Shown: positions 1 to 10,587 of the stretch, one piece after another
How positions within the stretch are numbered: position 1 is the first letter of the stretch
How the letters are laid out: every line of letters starts with the position of its first letter
NCBI RefSeq assembly: GCF_015169395.1
Contig: NZ_CP063458.1
Span: 5,208,001 to 5,272,000 of the forward strand
Reading direction: 5' to 3'
Length of the DNA stretch: 64,000 nucleotides
DNA from: Humisphaera borealis
Lineage (GTDB): Bacteria; Planctomycetota; Phycisphaerae; Tepidisphaerales; Tepidisphaeraceae
Notes under the pieces: generated by a model
What the model was told of the DNA's origin: nothing
Databases searched by the model: none
What the model saw: only the letters and a program-made list of their open reading frames with translations
Position numbers and translations under genes: made by a program

Positions 1-429
1 ATTCTCGCGATCGGGACGCTTCTCGGATTCCTGCTGCTAACGCGGTCTCCCGTCGACGTCGTGGTCCTGCGAGGACCGGGTCAGCCCTTCCTGGTGCTCG
101 CCGACGATCAGATTGCCAACGTGCTTCGCGTCAAGCTGACGAACCGCACCGACGAATCGCAGAGGCTCGTCATGACTGTCGTCGGCGCGGAGGGCATCCG
201 GGGTGTTGCTTCTCAGGCGGTGGTCGAACTGCCACCGCAGCAGACCTGGACCGAATCGGTCGAAGTCTTCGCCCCGCAGAGCATCTTCACCGGGAAAGGC
301 TCCACCGACGTGACGGTTCGCGTTACATCGGTGACTGGTGCGGCTGTACAGGTCGATCGCGCTTTCAAACTGCTCGGTCCGATGTCCAGACCAGTTCCTG
401 CCGCTACTCAACAGGGAGTCTTGCCATGA
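1..429 (+). CDS. ccoG: CcoG/FixG, C-terminal part (cut by window edge)
   Basis: The frame is open from the first base, so only the last 142 residues are visible. They match the end of CcoG (FixG/RdxA), the membrane ferredoxin-like protein that helps copper delivery to cbb3 cytochrome oxidase. What is seen is the end of a transmembrane helix (ILAIGTLLGFLLL), then the family's extracytoplasmic immunoglobulin-like domain beginning with SPVDVVVLRGPGQPF and LRVKLTNRTD. The Fe-S cluster motifs lie upstream of the window. The stop overlaps the ATG of ccoH (ATGA), and ccoI and ccoS follow, so the assignment rests on domain and on the ccoGHIS order. An internal ATG/GTG should not be taken as the gene start. 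Confidence 0.85.
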   Translation: MLAIGTLLGFLLLTRSPVDVVVLRGPGQPFLVLADDQIANVLRVKLTNRTDESQRLVMTVVGAEGIRGVASQAVVELPPQQTWTESVEVFAPQSIFTGKGSTDVTVRVTSVTGAAVQVDRAFKLLGPMSRPVPAATQQGVLP

Positions 430-947
430 TCTCGGGCAGTGTCGGACCCTCATCGGCCCAAAGCCCCCGTCCGTTCCCAAGGCGGTGGCTGAAGATCGTC
501 GTCGGTCTGCTCATTGGGCATACGGCGTTGATGATTTCCTTCGTCTTCATCGCCACCCGCGACGCCAGCTTCTCGGTCGATCCGGACTACTACGGCAAGG
601 CCGTTCGATGGGATGCCGATCAGGCCCGGCGACGGACGAGCGACCTGCTCGGCTGGAACGCCGCGCTGGAGGTTGTCGGCCCGGCCGGAACTGATGGAAG
701 CAGGGTCGTGTCGCTGGAGTTGACCGATGCCTCCGGTCGTGCGATTCCCAATGCCGTCGTCGCGGTCGGCTACTTTCATCACGCCCATGGTCGGGAGAAG
801 CGAACTGCAATACTGACGGTTTCCGGCGATCCACGGCGACACCAGGCGGGACTTCTCATGCCTCAGGCCGGGGAATGGGAGTTCGAATTGACCGCCCGAG
901 CAGGTGCCGACGAGTTCCTAAAGACTGTGACGATCAAAGTGCCCTGA
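426..947 (+). CDS. ccoH: CcoH/FixH family protein
   Basis: A 173-residue single-pass membrane protein of the FixH/CcoH family, needed for assembly or stability of cbb3-type cytochrome c oxidase. One hydrophobic helix lies at about residues 22-44 (LKIVVGLLIGHTALMISF), followed by the family's periplasmic signature DPDYYGKAVRWD and a beta-rich domain containing YFHHAHGREK and GEWEFELTA. It starts inside the ccoG stop (ATGA overlap), so the two are translationally coupled. The short gap to the TauE/SafE-like gene suggests one transcript with ccoI and ccoS. Confidence 0.87.
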   Translation: MISGSVGPSSAQSPRPFPRRWLKIVVGLLIGHTALMISFVFIATRDASFSVDPDYYGKAVRWDADQARRRTSDLLGWNAALEVVGPAGTDGSRVVSLELTDASGRAIPNAVVAVGYFHHAHGREKRTAILTVSGDPRRHQAGLLMPQAGEWEFELTARAGADEFLKTVTIKVP

Positions 948-971
948 ACACCCGACTGCTTTCTGACCGAA

Positions 972-1820
972 ATGATCGCTCTAGCCGCCGCCGTATTCGC
1001 CGCCAGTCTTCTCGGCAGTTTCCACTGCGCCGGGATGTGCGGTGCGTTCGTCGCACTCGCGTGCGGAGCCGCCGAGACCAACGCAGCAAAACAGCGCTCG
1101 CTCCAGGCGGCGTATCACCTCGGACGCCTTGCCACCTATGTCACTTTGGGTGCGGCGGCGGGACTGGCAGGACGACTGGTCGATCTCACCGGGGCGCTCA
1201 GTGGTGTCCAATCGGCCGCGGCGGTGCTGGCCGCTTTTGCGATGCTCGCTTTCGCCGTTGTTGCCCTCGTTCGTTCGAGGGGGGCATCACTCCCTAAGTT
1301 TCGGCTTCCCCTGGGATGGCAGTCGCTGATCTCGAAGGCACACCGCGCCGCGATGGACCGGCCACCAGTCGCCCGGGCCGTCGCCATCGGACTACTGACG
1401 ACGCTTCTGCCATGCGGATGGCTCTACGCGTTTCTGGTCACGGCGGCGGGAACAGGTCACCCCCTGAGTGCGGCACTAGTGATGGCCGTCTTCTGGGTCG
1501 GCACGCTGCCCGTCATGGTCGTGGTCGGTGCCGGTGCCCGGCTCATGCTCGGCACAGCGGGAAAGTACCTGCCGCTTGTCAGCGCCTCGGCAGTGATCGT
1601 GGTGGCCGCGCTTACGCTGATCGGCCGGATTCGGCTGGATGCTGCAGCCCTGGCGTCAGCGGTCGATGCTGCTGCCGGTGCTCGGAATGTGCAGGTTGCC
1701 GATCCCGCTGCAACGCCGGCTTGCTGTCAGGTTGCTGCACCCGACGCAGCGGAGCGCCAAGGCGAGCGCGCTCATGCCGATTCGGGCGCCGCCAGGATCG
1801 ATACGGAAGTCAGGCCATGA
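972..1820 (+). CDS. TauE/SafE (UreH-2 / DsbD-like) membrane protein of the cco cluster
   Basis: A polytopic membrane protein of 282 residues. The N-terminal helix carries the SFHCAGMCG motif (C19 and C23) and a second motif, LLPCGWLYAF, lies around residue 148; this pair defines the UreH_2/SafE family related to the DsbD transmembrane domain. In many bacteria this gene sits between ccoH and ccoI, and a role in copper or thiol handling during cbb3 oxidase maturation has been suggested; for this copy that is inference. The cytoplasmic tail contains a CC pair (ATPACCQVA) that could bind metal. The stop codon overlaps the ATG of ccoI. Confidence 0.78.
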   Translation: MIALAAAVFAASLLGSFHCAGMCGAFVALACGAAETNAAKQRSLQAAYHLGRLATYVTLGAAAGLAGRLVDLTGALSGVQSAAAVLAAFAMLAFAVVALVRSRGASLPKFRLPLGWQSLISKAHRAAMDRPPVARAVAIGLLTTLLPCGWLYAFLVTAAGTGHPLSAALVMAVFWVGTLPVMVVVGAGARLMLGTAGKYLPLVSASAVIVVAALTLIGRIRLDAAALASAVDAAAGARNVQVADPAATPACCQVAAPDAAERQGERAHADSGAARIDTEVRP

Positions 1821-4369
1821 CACTCGTGATTGATTCAATCTCCCCGGTTGAACCGGTTCGCAGGTCGTCTGCGACGGCGTCCGTCGCGTGTGCGCATTGT
1901 GGATTGCCGGTCCCTCCCGGACTGATTCTGGCGGATGCTGAAGCGCAGTTCTGCTGTGCCGGGTGCCAAGCCGTTTACCAGACGCTGCGTGCGTGCGGCC
2001 TGGAAGCATACTACCGCCTGCGAGACAACGCCGATGTTGTGGCGACGCCCGTACAACTTGCCGGGCAGAGCTTCGAGGCGTTCGATTCGCCGACGTACGC
2101 TGAGTCATTCGTCTTACGGCATCCCGACGGATCATGCAGCACCGATCTGACGCTGGAGGGCCTGACGTGCGCAGCCTGCGTCTGGCTGGTGGAGAAGCTG
2201 CCGCAGATCGCGCCCGGCGTTGTAGAGGCACGGCTGTCGTTCAGCGAGGCCACGGTTCGGGTGACCTGGGATCCTTCGCGGCTCTCCCTGTCTCAGGTTG
2301 CCGCCGCGCTCGCGCGTATTGGCTATCGGCCGCACCCTGTTCGCGGTGGCGCATCCGCGGAGATGCACCGCCGAGAAACCCGTCGCCGGCTCGTCCTCCT
2401 CGCGGTTTCCGGGGCGATCATGGCCAACACCATGATGCTTGGCCTGGCGCTCTACGCCGGTGATGCCGGGCACATGGAAGGCCCATTCCGTACATTCTTT
2501 CGCGTCCTTAGTGCCGGCTTGGGCCTGGTTTCGCTCGCCTGGCCGGGGGCGACATTCTTTCGCAGCGCCTGGATGGCGATCCGACTGCGCGTGGTGAACC
2601 TGGACGTGCCGATTGCCGCGGCCCTGCTCGTTGGCGGGTTGGCGGGGTTGGTCAATGTGATCCTGGATCGCGGGGAAATCTACTTCGACTCGCTAACCGT
2701 CCTGTTGTTTCTGCTCCTGGTCGGCCGATTCGTGCAGTACCGGCAGCAGCGACGCGCGGATGACGCGGTCGGACTGCTGTTCAATCTCACCCCTTCGACC
2801 TGCCACCTGCTTAAGGACGGTCGCACGACCGATGTGCCCGTTGACGCGATCCAATCCGGGGACAGCGTCGAGGTTCGCCCCGGCGAGACGTTCCCTGCCG
2901 ACGGAGTCATCCTTGCCGGGCGTTCCATGGTGAATCAGGCGCTGCTGACCGGCGAATCGACGCCGACGGCAGTGAACCCGGGCGCGCAAGTCTATGCAGG
3001 TTCGCAGAATGTCTCTTCTCCACTGGTCGTGCAGACCATGCGGACAGGTCGCGATACGCGCATCGGCAAGCTGATGCGCTTGATCGAGGACGGCGTCCGG
3101 GACAAGCCGCCAATCGTTCAGTTTGCCGACCGTGTGGGTGCGTGGTTTGTCGTTGTCGTGTCGGTGATCGCTGTGATCGTTTTTGCGGTGTGGGGCATGA
3201 AAGCGGGGCTCGAGCCGGCGATCGACCACACCGTCGCGCTGCTGATCGTCACCTGTCCGTGCGTGCTGGGACTCGCCACGCCGCTGACAATTGCCATCGC
3301 GATCGGACGCCTGAGCCGCCGCGACATCCTCGTCAAAAGCGGGGCGGCACTGGAGCGGCTTGCCCGTGGCGGCAGGTTGTTGCTCGACAAAACCGGCACG
3401 CTGACCGAGGGCCAACTGCAACTGGTTCGCTGGACCGGCGTCAGCGGGATCGATCACGCCGACCTCCGCCGGAAGACGGCGGAACTCGAACGCAGGAGCA
3501 ACCACCCGATCGGACGGGCCCTTGCCACGGCGTTGCTTACCGCCGACGGCGATTCCACGAACCCGTTCGGCCATGGCTTTGAAATCACCGACATCGTGGA
3601 ACGCAATGACGGCGGTATTTCCGGCTGGTTAAGCGGTCAGGAACTCCGCGTCGGCTCTCCCCGCTATACGGCCGCGGCGGGCATCGTGATTCCGCCAATG
3701 CTGGAATCCGCGGCGCGGGAACTGGAGCAATCCGGCGCGACGGCTGTCTACGTTTCAGTGGCGGGACAGGCCCTGGCGGTTGCCGGCATGGGCGACCGAG
3801 TTCGCGTGGATGCGGCCAAAGCGATCGCCGACCTCTCGCGTCTGGGTTGGACGCCGCAGATCCTATCCGGCGACGCCCAGGATGTGGTCGCGGCAACTGC
3901 CCGCGAAGTAGGAATCCATACCAAGGTTGCGTTCGGGCAGATGTCGCCGGAGGAGAAACTGGCGCGAGTGCATCGCCGGCCGGGCGAAACCGGCGCAGTG
4001 GTGATGGTGGGCGACGGCGTCAACGACGCGGCCGCGCTGGCCGCAGCAGAAGTGGGCATTGCTGTTCAAGGCGGTGCCGAGGCGTCACTTTCAGCCGCCG
4101 ACGTCTACATCGCCCGACGAGGCCTTTTGCCGCTGGTGGAACTGGTTCAGACCAGCCGACGAACGATGCGCCTGATACGCCGGAACCTGCTCGTGTCCCT
4201 TGGTTACAACCTGCTCGCCGGAAGTCTGGCGGCGGCTGGGCTGATGTCGCCGCTGGTCGCCGCAATCATCATGCCCGTGAGTTCGGCCACGGTGCTTACA
4301 TTGGTCGTGTTATCCATCAACCGCGCCATGCCTGCTCCAAGCTCGAAGGAACCCAAGCCATGGAAGTGA
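1817..4369 (+). CDS. ccoI: Copper-translocating P-type ATPase CcoI/FixI
   Basis: An 850-residue P1B-type ATPase that exports copper to the cbb3 oxidase assembly path. Features in order: an N-terminal Cys-rich segment (CAHCG ... FCCAGCQAVY) typical of CcoI, a heavy-metal-associated domain with GLTCAACVW near residue 115, the LTGES actuator loop, the copper-site motif TCPCVLG (C480/C482), the phosphorylation motif DKTGTLTEG (D524), and GDGVNDAAAL near 732-737. I chose the ATG overlapping the stop of the preceding gene; the frame stays open upstream for about 500 bases but that part is antisense-like shadow. The end overlaps ccoS by 10 bases. Confidence 0.93.
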   Translation: MTLVIDSISPVEPVRRSSATASVACAHCGLPVPPGLILADAEAQFCCAGCQAVYQTLRACGLEAYYRLRDNADVVATPVQLAGQSFEAFDSPTYAESFVLRHPDGSCSTDLTLEGLTCAACVWLVEKLPQIAPGVVEARLSFSEATVRVTWDPSRLSLSQVAAALARIGYRPHPVRGGASAEMHRRETRRRLVLLAVSGAIMANTMMLGLALYAGDAGHMEGPFRTFFRVLSAGLGLVSLAWPGATFFRSAWMAIRLRVVNLDVPIAAALLVGGLAGLVNVILDRGEIYFDSLTVLLFLLLVGRFVQYRQQRRADDAVGLLFNLTPSTCHLLKDGRTTDVPVDAIQSGDSVEVRPGETFPADGVILAGRSMVNQALLTGESTPTAVNPGAQVYAGSQNVSSPLVVQTMRTGRDTRIGKLMRLIEDGVRDKPPIVQFADRVGAWFVVVVSVIAVIVFAVWGMKAGLEPAIDHTVALLIVTCPCVLGLATPLTIAIAIGRLSRRDILVKSGAALERLARGGRLLLDKTGTLTEGQLQLVRWTGVSGIDHADLRRKTAELERRSNHPIGRALATALLTADGDSTNPFGHGFEITDIVERNDGGISGWLSGQELRVGSPRYTAAAGIVIPPMLESAARELEQSGATAVYVSVAGQALAVAGMGDRVRVDAAKAIADLSRLGWTPQILSGDAQDVVAATAREVGIHTKVAFGQMSPEEKLARVHRRPGETGAVVMVGDGVNDAAALAAAEVGIAVQGGAEASLSAADVYIARRGLLPLVELVQTSRRTMRLIRRNLLVSLGYNLLAGSLAAAGLMSPLVAAIIMPVSSATVLTLVVLSINRAMPAPSSKEPKPWK

Positions 4370-4506
4370 TCTACATCGTCCTGCCGATCGCGATCCTGAT
4401 GGCCGGCGGGTTTCTCGCGGCCTTCCTCTGGTCTGCGCATCGTGGCCAGTTCGACGACCTCGATACGCCACGACACCGAGCGATGTTTGATGACGACTCG
4501 AAGTAG
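4360..4506 (+). CDS. ccoS: CcoS, cbb3 oxidase maturation protein
   Basis: A 48-residue protein with one N-terminal membrane helix (VIYIVLPIAILMAGGFLAAF) and an acidic tail beginning WSAHRGQFDDLDTP. The WS-x-GQFDDLD-P pattern is diagnostic for CcoS/FixS, which is required for insertion of heme and copper cofactors into cbb3 oxidase. It begins ten bases before the end of ccoI, so it is coupled to it, and closes the cco maturation operon just upstream of a stem-loop. Confidence 0.92.
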   Translation: MEVIYIVLPIAILMAGGFLAAFLWSAHRGQFDDLDTPRHRAMFDDDSK

Positions 4507-4516
4507 GTGCAAGCCG

Positions 4517-4550
4517 TCGCACCCGACCGATTTCGCGATAGCGGGTGCGA
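4517..4550 (+). terminator. Stem-loop after ccoS
   Basis: A 9-bp perfect inverted repeat, TCGCACCCG paired with CGGGTGCGA, 16-base loop, starting 11 bases after the ccoS stop. There is no T-tract, so it may be a weak or Rho-assisted terminator or an mRNA 3'-end structure separating the cco and act operons. Confidence 0.5.
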
Positions 4551-4605
4551 GAATTGAACCTTTGGGGCCGTAAGTTCGTCTCCTCGGGGGAAGCCTCTAT
4601 CTGCC

Positions 4606-5325
4606 ATGCCTACTGAAGAACGGAATCCCCGCTGTCTCTTTCCCCGGTGGTCGAACCATGCTCGTAAAGCAGTGGTCGTAGGGGTCATTGCCGGGACGAT
4701 CTTCATTTGTGTGCTGGCAGGCGCCGGGCTGAGTCCCAAGGCGACGGCCGTCGGATATCAGCCGACCCAGCCTGTGCCATTCAGCCATGCAGTCCACGCC
4801 GGCAAATTGGGCCTTGATTGCCGGTACTGTCACACAACGGTGGAGTCGGCAGCGTTTGCCGCGCTGCCCGCGACGCAGACCTGCATGAACTGCCACACGT
4901 CGATTCTTCCGGGCAGCGAGCCGCTCGCCCCGGTTCGCGACAGCTGGCAGAGTGGCAACCCGATCGAATGGGTCAAGGTCCATAACCTTCCGGGGTATGC
5001 CTACTTTAATCACGCCGCCCACGTTACCCATGGCGTATCGTGCGTTTCCTGTCACGGGCGGATCGATCGGATGGATGTGGTTCGGCAGGAGCAGCCACTG
5101 AGCATGTCCTGGTGTCTCGACTGCCATCGTGAGCCTGAGAAGCACCTGCGCCCCAAAGACCAGGTGACGAACCTGGCCTGGTCGCCGCTGGATCATCCGC
5201 TCGCCCGCGAGCGAGGCACGACCGGATTGGCCGAGGCGCAGTTGCTCGTCGGCAGAGCGATGAAGGAACAGTACCAGATCCGATCGGTCGGCTACCTGAC
5301 GGCGTGTTCCACGTGCCATCGCTGA
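4606..5325 (+). CDS. actA: Alternative complex III subunit A, pentaheme cytochrome c (ActA)
   Basis: A 239-residue membrane-anchored multiheme cytochrome, first subunit of alternative complex III, which passes electrons from quinol to periplasmic acceptors. An uncleaved signal-anchor helix (VVVGVIAGTIFICVLAGAGL) is followed by five CxxCH heme sites at residues 72 (CRYCH), 93 (CMNCH), 146 (CVSCH), 170 (CLDCH) and 234 (CSTCH). The interspersed His residues (FSHAVHAG, FNHAAHVTHG) are the expected distal ligands. The order A-B-C-D-E-F that follows is the standard act operon. No strong Shine-Dalgarno is visible; the ATG is chosen because it leaves a complete signal anchor. Confidence 0.92.
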   Translation: MPTEERNPRCLFPRWSNHARKAVVVGVIAGTIFICVLAGAGLSPKATAVGYQPTQPVPFSHAVHAGKLGLDCRYCHTTVESAAFAALPATQTCMNCHTSILPGSEPLAPVRDSWQSGNPIEWVKVHNLPGYAYFNHAAHVTHGVSCVSCHGRIDRMDVVRQEQPLSMSWCLDCHREPEKHLRPKDQVTNLAWSPLDHPLARERGTTGLAEAQLLVGRAMKEQYQIRSVGYLTACSTCHR

Positions 5326-5365
5326 GTGGGCTGACTTTCAACTTCATATACCCGGCGCATATCCG

Positions 5366-8300
5366 ATGAAACCCGACGGCAATGGCATTCAGTACTGGCG
5401 GAGCCTCGAGCAGCTCGCTCAAGCGCCGGACATTCTTGCCGCGATCGACCAGGAGTTCCCCGGCTACGACGCCAACGACCTCCAAACCACTTCCCGCCGC
5501 TCATTTCTAAAGCTGATGGCCGCATCGCTGGCGTTCGCCGGCATCGGACTGGCGGGGTGCCGCAGAGTGCCCGTCCAGAAGCTCGCCCCCTATGCCGCCA
5601 ACCCACGCGACCGGATGCCGGGTGTGCCCGAGCGATTCGCCACGCAGTTTGAACTTGGTGGTGTCGCCACGGGGCTGCTGGTGACCTGCTATGACGGCAG
5701 ACCGATCAAGGTCGAAGGCAATCCGTCGCATCCGTTCAGCTGGACGATCAAAGACAAGCTGGGGGCCGCCGACACACTCGCCCAGGCCAGTGTGCTCGAC
5801 CTATACGATCCCGCGCGCGCCCGGACGGTCGTCGAACGGCGGGATCAGCTGCGATTGATTTCGACTTGGGAAGCGTTCACCGCGTTCGCCGATCCTCACT
5901 TTGCAATGCTTCGCGCGGACTCGTCATCCCTGGCGGTATTGGCCGAGCCTGCGTCCGGTCCAACCGCGCTGGACATGAAGCGGCGGTTCTTCGAGACCTT
6001 TCCCAAAGCAAGCTGGTACGAATACGAGCCTCTGTCCCGCGACGCAGAGTTGGAAGCCTCACGGCTCATTTTCGGCCGGCCCCTGCGTCCGGTGCTGCAC
6101 CTGGATCGAGCGCAGGCTATCGTGCTGTTGGATGCTGACGTGCTCGGGAATGATCCCAGCCGCGTGAGAAATGCCGCCGACTGGGCAGCGACGCGACGAT
6201 CGGCCGACGTCGATGGCACCATGAGCCGGGTGTATCTCGCCGACTGCGGATTCAGTCTGACCGGCTCGGTCGCCGACGAACGGCTTCCCTTGTCACCGGA
6301 CCGACTGGAGCCGATCGCCCGCGCGATTGCCCGCGCACTGGAGATGTCCACCGGTGACGACGCTCCGACGCAGCTCTCGGTCGCCGAAACAAGATTCGTC
6401 GAGCGGGCCGTGGCCGATCTCAAGAACGCAGGTAATGCCGCCGTCATCGCAGCAGGGCCGACGGCATCGGTGGAAGTTCACGCCATCACGCTGCTGATCA
6501 ACCGGCGTCTGGGCGGTCTCGGGACGACCGTTACACTCCACGCCGACGCGGCCGGTGATCGGCCGACCCACTTACAGTCGATTCGCGAGCTGGCCGAGGG
6601 CATGAAGGCCGGCAAGGTTGGCACACTGGTGGTGATCGGCGGAAACCCCGCTTACGACGCGCCCGCGGATCTCGACTTTGCCCAGCTCCTTTCCGGAGTT
6701 GGAACCACGATCCGACTCGGAACCTACGATGACGAGACTTCGCTGCTTTGCGGATGGCAGCTGCCCCGTGCGCATTTCATGGAGACCTGGAACGATGCCA
6801 GGGCGATTGACGGCACACCGGGCGTTTGCCAGCCACTGATCGAGCCGCTGTTCGGCGGAAGATCAAACCTGGAACTGCTGGCCATGCTGACCGGTGACGA
6901 ACTGCTTACCGGCGAAGAGCTGATCAAACGAGCCTGGCAGCAATTGCTCGGGGAACAGGAGTTCGACAAGCGGTTTCGAGTGGTTGTCGAGCAAGGTATC
7001 TGGCCCGAAGGCAGTGAACCGCCCGCCAGTCCGCGACCCCGTCGGATGACCGTTCCGGCGACCACACCCGCTTCACCCAGGTCCACGACGCCGTACCTCC
7101 GATTCGATACCGACAGCCGCGTCTATGACGGACGATTTGCTAACAACGCCTGGCTGCAGGAAACGGCCGATCCGATGTCGAAGCTGGTCTGGGAGAACGC
7201 GCTGGTCATGAGCCACCAGGACGCCTCGGCGGCCGGCCTGGCAATGGGCGACTGGGCGGTGTTGCGTTCCGGCGAACGGGTTCTCTCGGTGCCCGTGTTC
7301 GTACTTCCCGGCCAGCCGGTGGGCGTGATGAGCCTGTCAGTGGGATACGGAAGATCATCAGCAGGACCGGTCGGCACAGGCCTGGGTGCCAACGCCTTCA
7401 CACTGCGCACCACTGCCGAGCCGCACTTCGCGTCAAGCGTTTCAATCGGCAAAGGGTACGGGCGGCGCGAGCTGGCGACGACCCAGAACCACCACATCAT
7501 GGATGCCGTCGGGAAGCATGGTTACGACGAGAAGGTTGGAGAGCGCGGCAAATGCGGTGAGGTCGTTCGCGAAGGCTCGCTGGCTGAATACAAAGCCGCT
7601 CCCCGGTTTGCCAGCAAGCCGGACGGACACAACGTACGGCTCCAGCTTTTCGAATCACCCGATAAGTTCAATTCGCCGCACGCATGGGGAATGTCGGTCG
7701 ATATGAATGCGTGCATCGGATGCAATGCCTGCACGGTCGCGTGCCAGTCTGAGAACAACATACCGGTGGTGGGGCGCGAGCAGGTTCTGATGCACCGGCA
7801 GATGAACTGGATTCGGGTTGACCGCTACTTCAAGGGCGACGCCACCGGCGACCCCGCCGACGTTGATGTGGTGTTTCAGCCGGTGATGTGCCAGCACTGC
7901 GAGAACGCGCCGTGCGAACAGGTGTGCCCGGCAACGGCGACCGTTCACGACACCGAGGGCCTGAACACGATGGTCTACAACCGGTGCATCGGGACGCGTT
8001 ACTGCTCCAACAACTGTGCGTACAAGGTCCGGCGGTTCAACTACTTCGATTTTCACAGCAAAGACCCGCGTGCCGCGACGGCATCGCCATACGTGGGGAT
8101 GCCCGACCGTCAGCAGGTGGAGCAGGTGGTTCCTGTCCGGCAGATGGCGTTCAACCCGGAAGTTACGGTGCGGATGCGCGGTGTCATGGAGAAGTGCACC
8201 TACTGCGTGCAGCGAATCCACGCCGCCACCACCGCCGCCAAAGTTGGAGGCCAGAGCACCGTCGCCGATGGCGACGTGATGACCGCCTGCCAGCAAACCT

Positions 8301-8461
8301 GCCCGACCCGTGCCATCACGTTTGGCAACCTGAACGATGCCCACGCCGAAGTGACACAGCAGCACCACAGCAACCGCAGTTACGAGCTGCTGGGCGAACT
8401 GAACAACCGACCACGAACCAAATACCTCGCCAAGCTGCGGAACCCCGCGACGCAGGCGTAA
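5366..8461 (+). CDS. actB: Alternative complex III subunit B, molybdopterin-oxidoreductase-like plus Fe-S domain (ActB)
   Basis: A 1,031-residue periplasmic subunit. A twin-arginine type export signal (SRRSFLKLM, near residue 44, preceding a hydrophobic stretch and a Cys) is followed by a molybdopterin-oxidoreductase-like domain which in ActB proteins does not bind the cofactor. The C-terminal ferredoxin domain starts near residue 783 with [11 protein letters not shown] and continues with [14 protein letters not shown], a CxxxYCxxNC group ([11 protein letters not shown]) and CTYCVQ...CQQTCP, giving the four-cluster pattern of the HybA/NrfC family. It belongs to the quinol-oxidising electron-transfer module between ActC and the ActA/ActE hemes. 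The stop overlaps the actC ATG (TAATG). Confidence 0.93.
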   Translation: MKPDGNGIQYWRSLEQLAQAPDILAAIDQEFPGYDANDLQTTSRRSFLKLMAASLAFAGIGLAGCRRVPVQKLAPYAANPRDRMPGVPERFATQFELGGVATGLLVTCYDGRPIKVEGNPSHPFSWTIKDKLGAADTLAQASVLDLYDPARARTVVERRDQLRLISTWEAFTAFADPHFAMLRADSSSLAVLAEPASGPTALDMKRRFFETFPKASWYEYEPLSRDAELEASRLIFGRPLRPVLHLDRAQAIVLLDADVLGNDPSRVRNAADWAATRRSADVDGTMSRVYLADCGFSLTGSVADERLPLSPDRLEPIARAIARALEMSTGDDAPTQLSVAETRFVERAVADLKNAGNAAVIAAGPTASVEVHAITLLINRRLGGLGTTVTLHADAAGDRPTHLQSIRELAEGMKAGKVGTLVVIGGNPAYDAPADLDFAQLLSGVGTTIRLGTYDDETSLLCGWQLPRAHFMETWNDARAIDGTPGVCQPLIEPLFGGRSNLELLAMLTGDELLTGEELIKRAWQQLLGEQEFDKRFRVVVEQGIWPEGSEPPASPRPRRMTVPATTPASPRSTTPYLRFDTDSRVYDGRFANNAWLQETADPMSKLVWENALVMSHQDASAAGLAMGDWAVLRSGERVLSVPVFVLPGQPVGVMSLSVGYGRSSAGPVGTGLGANAFTLRTTAEPHFASSVSIGKGYGRRELATTQNHHIMDAVGKHGYDEKVGERGKCGEVVREGSLAEYKAAPRFASKPDGHNVRLQLFESPDKFNSPHAWGMSVDMNACIGCNACTVACQSENNIPVVGREQVLMHRQMNWIRVDRYFKGDATGDPADVDVVFQPVMCQHCENAPCEQVCPATATVHDTEGLNTMVYNRCIGTRYCSNNCAYKVRRFNYFDFHSKDPRAATASPYVGMPDRQQVEQVVPVRQMAFNPEVTVRMRGVMEKCTYCVQRIHAATTAAKVGGQSTVADGDVMTACQQTCPTRAITFGNLNDAHAEVTQQHHSNRSYELLGELNNRPRTKYLAKLRNPATQA

Positions 8462-9975
8462 TGGCAAAGGCACCGTACGAGACTTTGTCGATCGATATCA
8501 TGGCACGAGACATAGACAACACCGCGGAAGACCCCCGACGCAGAGCGCCACTGGTGCTCGGCGGCCGCGACTTCACTTCGGTCACCGACTGTGTTTGCGC
8601 AGTCGCCGAGCGTCCCACCACGCTCGCTTGGAAGATCGCGTTTGCCGGATCTCTATCGCTCCTGGCTGTGCTGGGTGTTTGCCTGGCGTACCTGATATCG
8701 ACCGGAGTCGGTGTCTGGGGAAACAACCAGCCGGTGGGCTGGGCATTTGATATCGTTAACTTCGTCTTCTGGGTCGGCATCGGCCACGCCGGAACACTGA
8801 TTTCCGCCGTCCTCTTTCTGTTCCGGCAGAACTGGCGGACAGGCATCAACCGTTTCGCCGAGGCGATGACGATTTTTGCCGTCGTCTGCGCCGCGATGTT
8901 TCCTGGGGTGCACGTCGGGCGTGTTTGGCTGGCCTACTGGCTATTCCCGATTCCCAACCAGATGGGCATGTGGCCGAACTTCCGCAGCCCGCTGCTGTGG
9001 GACGTCTTTGCCGTGGGCACCTATGCGACCGTCTCGTTGCTGTTCTGGTACGTGGGACTGATCCCCGATCTGGCAACACTGCGCGACCGCGCTACGTCGC
9101 GCAGCAAGCAATTCCTTTACGGGTTGTTCGCGCTCGGATGGACCGGATCAAGCCGCGCCTGGCACCGGTTTGAGCGAGCCTATCTGTTGCTGGCTGCGCT
9201 CGCGACGCCCCTGGTGCTCTCCGTCCACTCCGTGGTGTCATTCGATTTTGCCACCAGTCAGGTCCCCGGCTGGCACACGACCATCTTCCCGCCGTACTTT
9301 GTTGCCGGGGCGATCTTCGGTGGGTTTGCGATGGTGCTGAACCTGGCGATCCCTGCTCGCGAGCTCTTCGGCCTCAATGACATTATCACCCGCCGCCACA
9401 TCGACAACATGGCCAGGGTGCTTCTGGGCACAGGGCTCATCGTGAGCTACGCATATGCGACCGAGTTCTGGACCGCGTGGTATAGCGCCAACGACGCCGA
9501 GCAGTTTGCATTTCTCAACCGCGCCTTCGGGCCGTTCGCCTGGGCCTTCTGGACGATGATTTTCTGCAACGTAGTTGCCCCCCAGTTCCTCTGGTCCAAG
9601 CGCGTCCGTTCCAACGTCTGGGCGGTCTTCGGTGTCGCGCTGCTGGCCAACATCGGCATGTGGTTCGAGCGATTCGTCATCATCGTAACTTCCCTGGCGC
9701 GGGACCATCTTCCGTCGAGCTGGTGGGGGTTTGTGCCGACCGCTGTTGATCTGCTTACCCTGGCCGGCAGTTTCGGGCTCTTCTTCACCCTGTTCCTGCT
9801 GTTCTGTCGGTATCTGCCGGTCGTCGCAATGGCCGAGGTGAAATCGATCATGCCGCAGGCGCACGGTCACGACCCCGAGCCCTCGACAGAATCTGCCGTC
9901 GCAGGGAGCACCGCGGTGACCATTCATTCCGCCGGTCAGTCGCGCTCAATACCGACAGGAGCGGTAACGGCATGA
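8461..9975 (+). CDS. actC: Alternative complex III subunit C, NrfD/PsrC-like quinol-binding membrane protein (ActC)
   Basis: A 504-residue integral membrane protein of the NrfD family with about ten hydrophobic helices (for example [22 protein letters not shown] and [20 protein letters not shown]). It is one of two quinol-site subunits of alternative complex III. Conserved family segments are visible: [34 protein letters not shown], and TEFWTAWYS. The ATG at 8461 overlaps the actB stop; upstream in-frame sequence lies inside actB and is not used. The stop overlaps actD by four bases (ATGA), so translation is coupled through the operon. Confidence 0.93.
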   Translation: MAKAPYETLSIDIMARDIDNTAEDPRRRAPLVLGGRDFTSVTDCVCAVAERPTTLAWKIAFAGSLSLLAVLGVCLAYLISTGVGVWGNNQPVGWAFDIVNFVFWVGIGHAGTLISAVLFLFRQNWRTGINRFAEAMTIFAVVCAAMFPGVHVGRVWLAYWLFPIPNQMGMWPNFRSPLLWDVFAVGTYATVSLLFWYVGLIPDLATLRDRATSRSKQFLYGLFALGWTGSSRAWHRFERAYLLLAALATPLVLSVHSVVSFDFATSQVPGWHTTIFPPYFVAGAIFGGFAMVLNLAIPARELFGLNDIITRRHIDNMARVLLGTGLIVSYAYATEFWTAWYSANDAEQFAFLNRAFGPFAWAFWTMIFCNVVAPQFLWSKRVRSNVWAVFGVALLANIGMWFERFVIIVTSLARDHLPSSWWGFVPTAVDLLTLAGSFGLFFTLFLLFCRYLPVVAMAEVKSIMPQAHGHDPEPSTESAVAGSTAVTIHSAGQSRSIPTGAVTA

Positions 9976-10541
9976 AGAAGACAGCTACAACACCTTCCGG
10001 CGCCGTCGAAGCCCCGAAGGTTATCGGGCTGCTCGCGGAGTTCGCGACCGTGACCGATGTCATCGAGGCCGCGCGGCGCGTTCGCAGCGCCGGCTACAGC
10101 CGATGGGATGTCCATTCACCGTTCCCGATCCATGGAATTGATCCCGTCATGGGAATCCGTCCGACCCGCCTGCCCTGGCTCGTGCTGACAGCCGGGCTGA
10201 TCGGGCTTGTCGGCGGCATCGCACTTCAGTGGTTCGCTAACGCCGAAAGCTACCCGTTTCTCATCAGCGGCAAGCCGATCTGGAGTTTGCCGGCGAATAT
10301 CCCTGTCGCTTTCGAGACCACGATCCTGTGTGCAGCGCTGACGGCCGTCTTTGGCATGCTCGGACTAAATCGGCTGCCGACGCACTACAACCCGCTGTTC
10401 AGGTCGGAACGCTTCCGGCGTGCGACCAGCGATCGCTTCTTCATCCTTGTCGATGCGTCCGACCAGCAGTTTGAAATCCACCGGACCATGCTTCTGTTCA
10501 CCGATGCCGGTGCAATCGCGGTCGAGACGGTGGAAGACTGA
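9972..10541 (+). CDS. actD: Alternative complex III subunit D, DUF3341 protein (ActD)
   Basis: A 189-residue two-helix membrane protein of the DUF3341 family, the ActD subunit. The cytoplasmic N-terminus has the family pattern ([36 protein letters not shown]), followed by two transmembrane helices around residues 60-82 and 105-130 and the closing [13 protein letters not shown] segment. The protein fixes the complex in the membrane; a direct catalytic role is not known. Confidence 0.9.
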   Translation: MKKTATTPSGAVEAPKVIGLLAEFATVTDVIEAARRVRSAGYSRWDVHSPFPIHGIDPVMGIRPTRLPWLVLTAGLIGLVGGIALQWFANAESYPFLISGKPIWSLPANIPVAFETTILCAALTAVFGMLGLNRLPTHYNPLFRSERFRRATSDRFFILVDASDQQFEIHRTMLLFTDAGAIAVETVED

Positions 10542-10587
10542 GGTTGGCGCGAACGTCTGCCTGCCACGCGTTCGTCTTGAGTGAAAC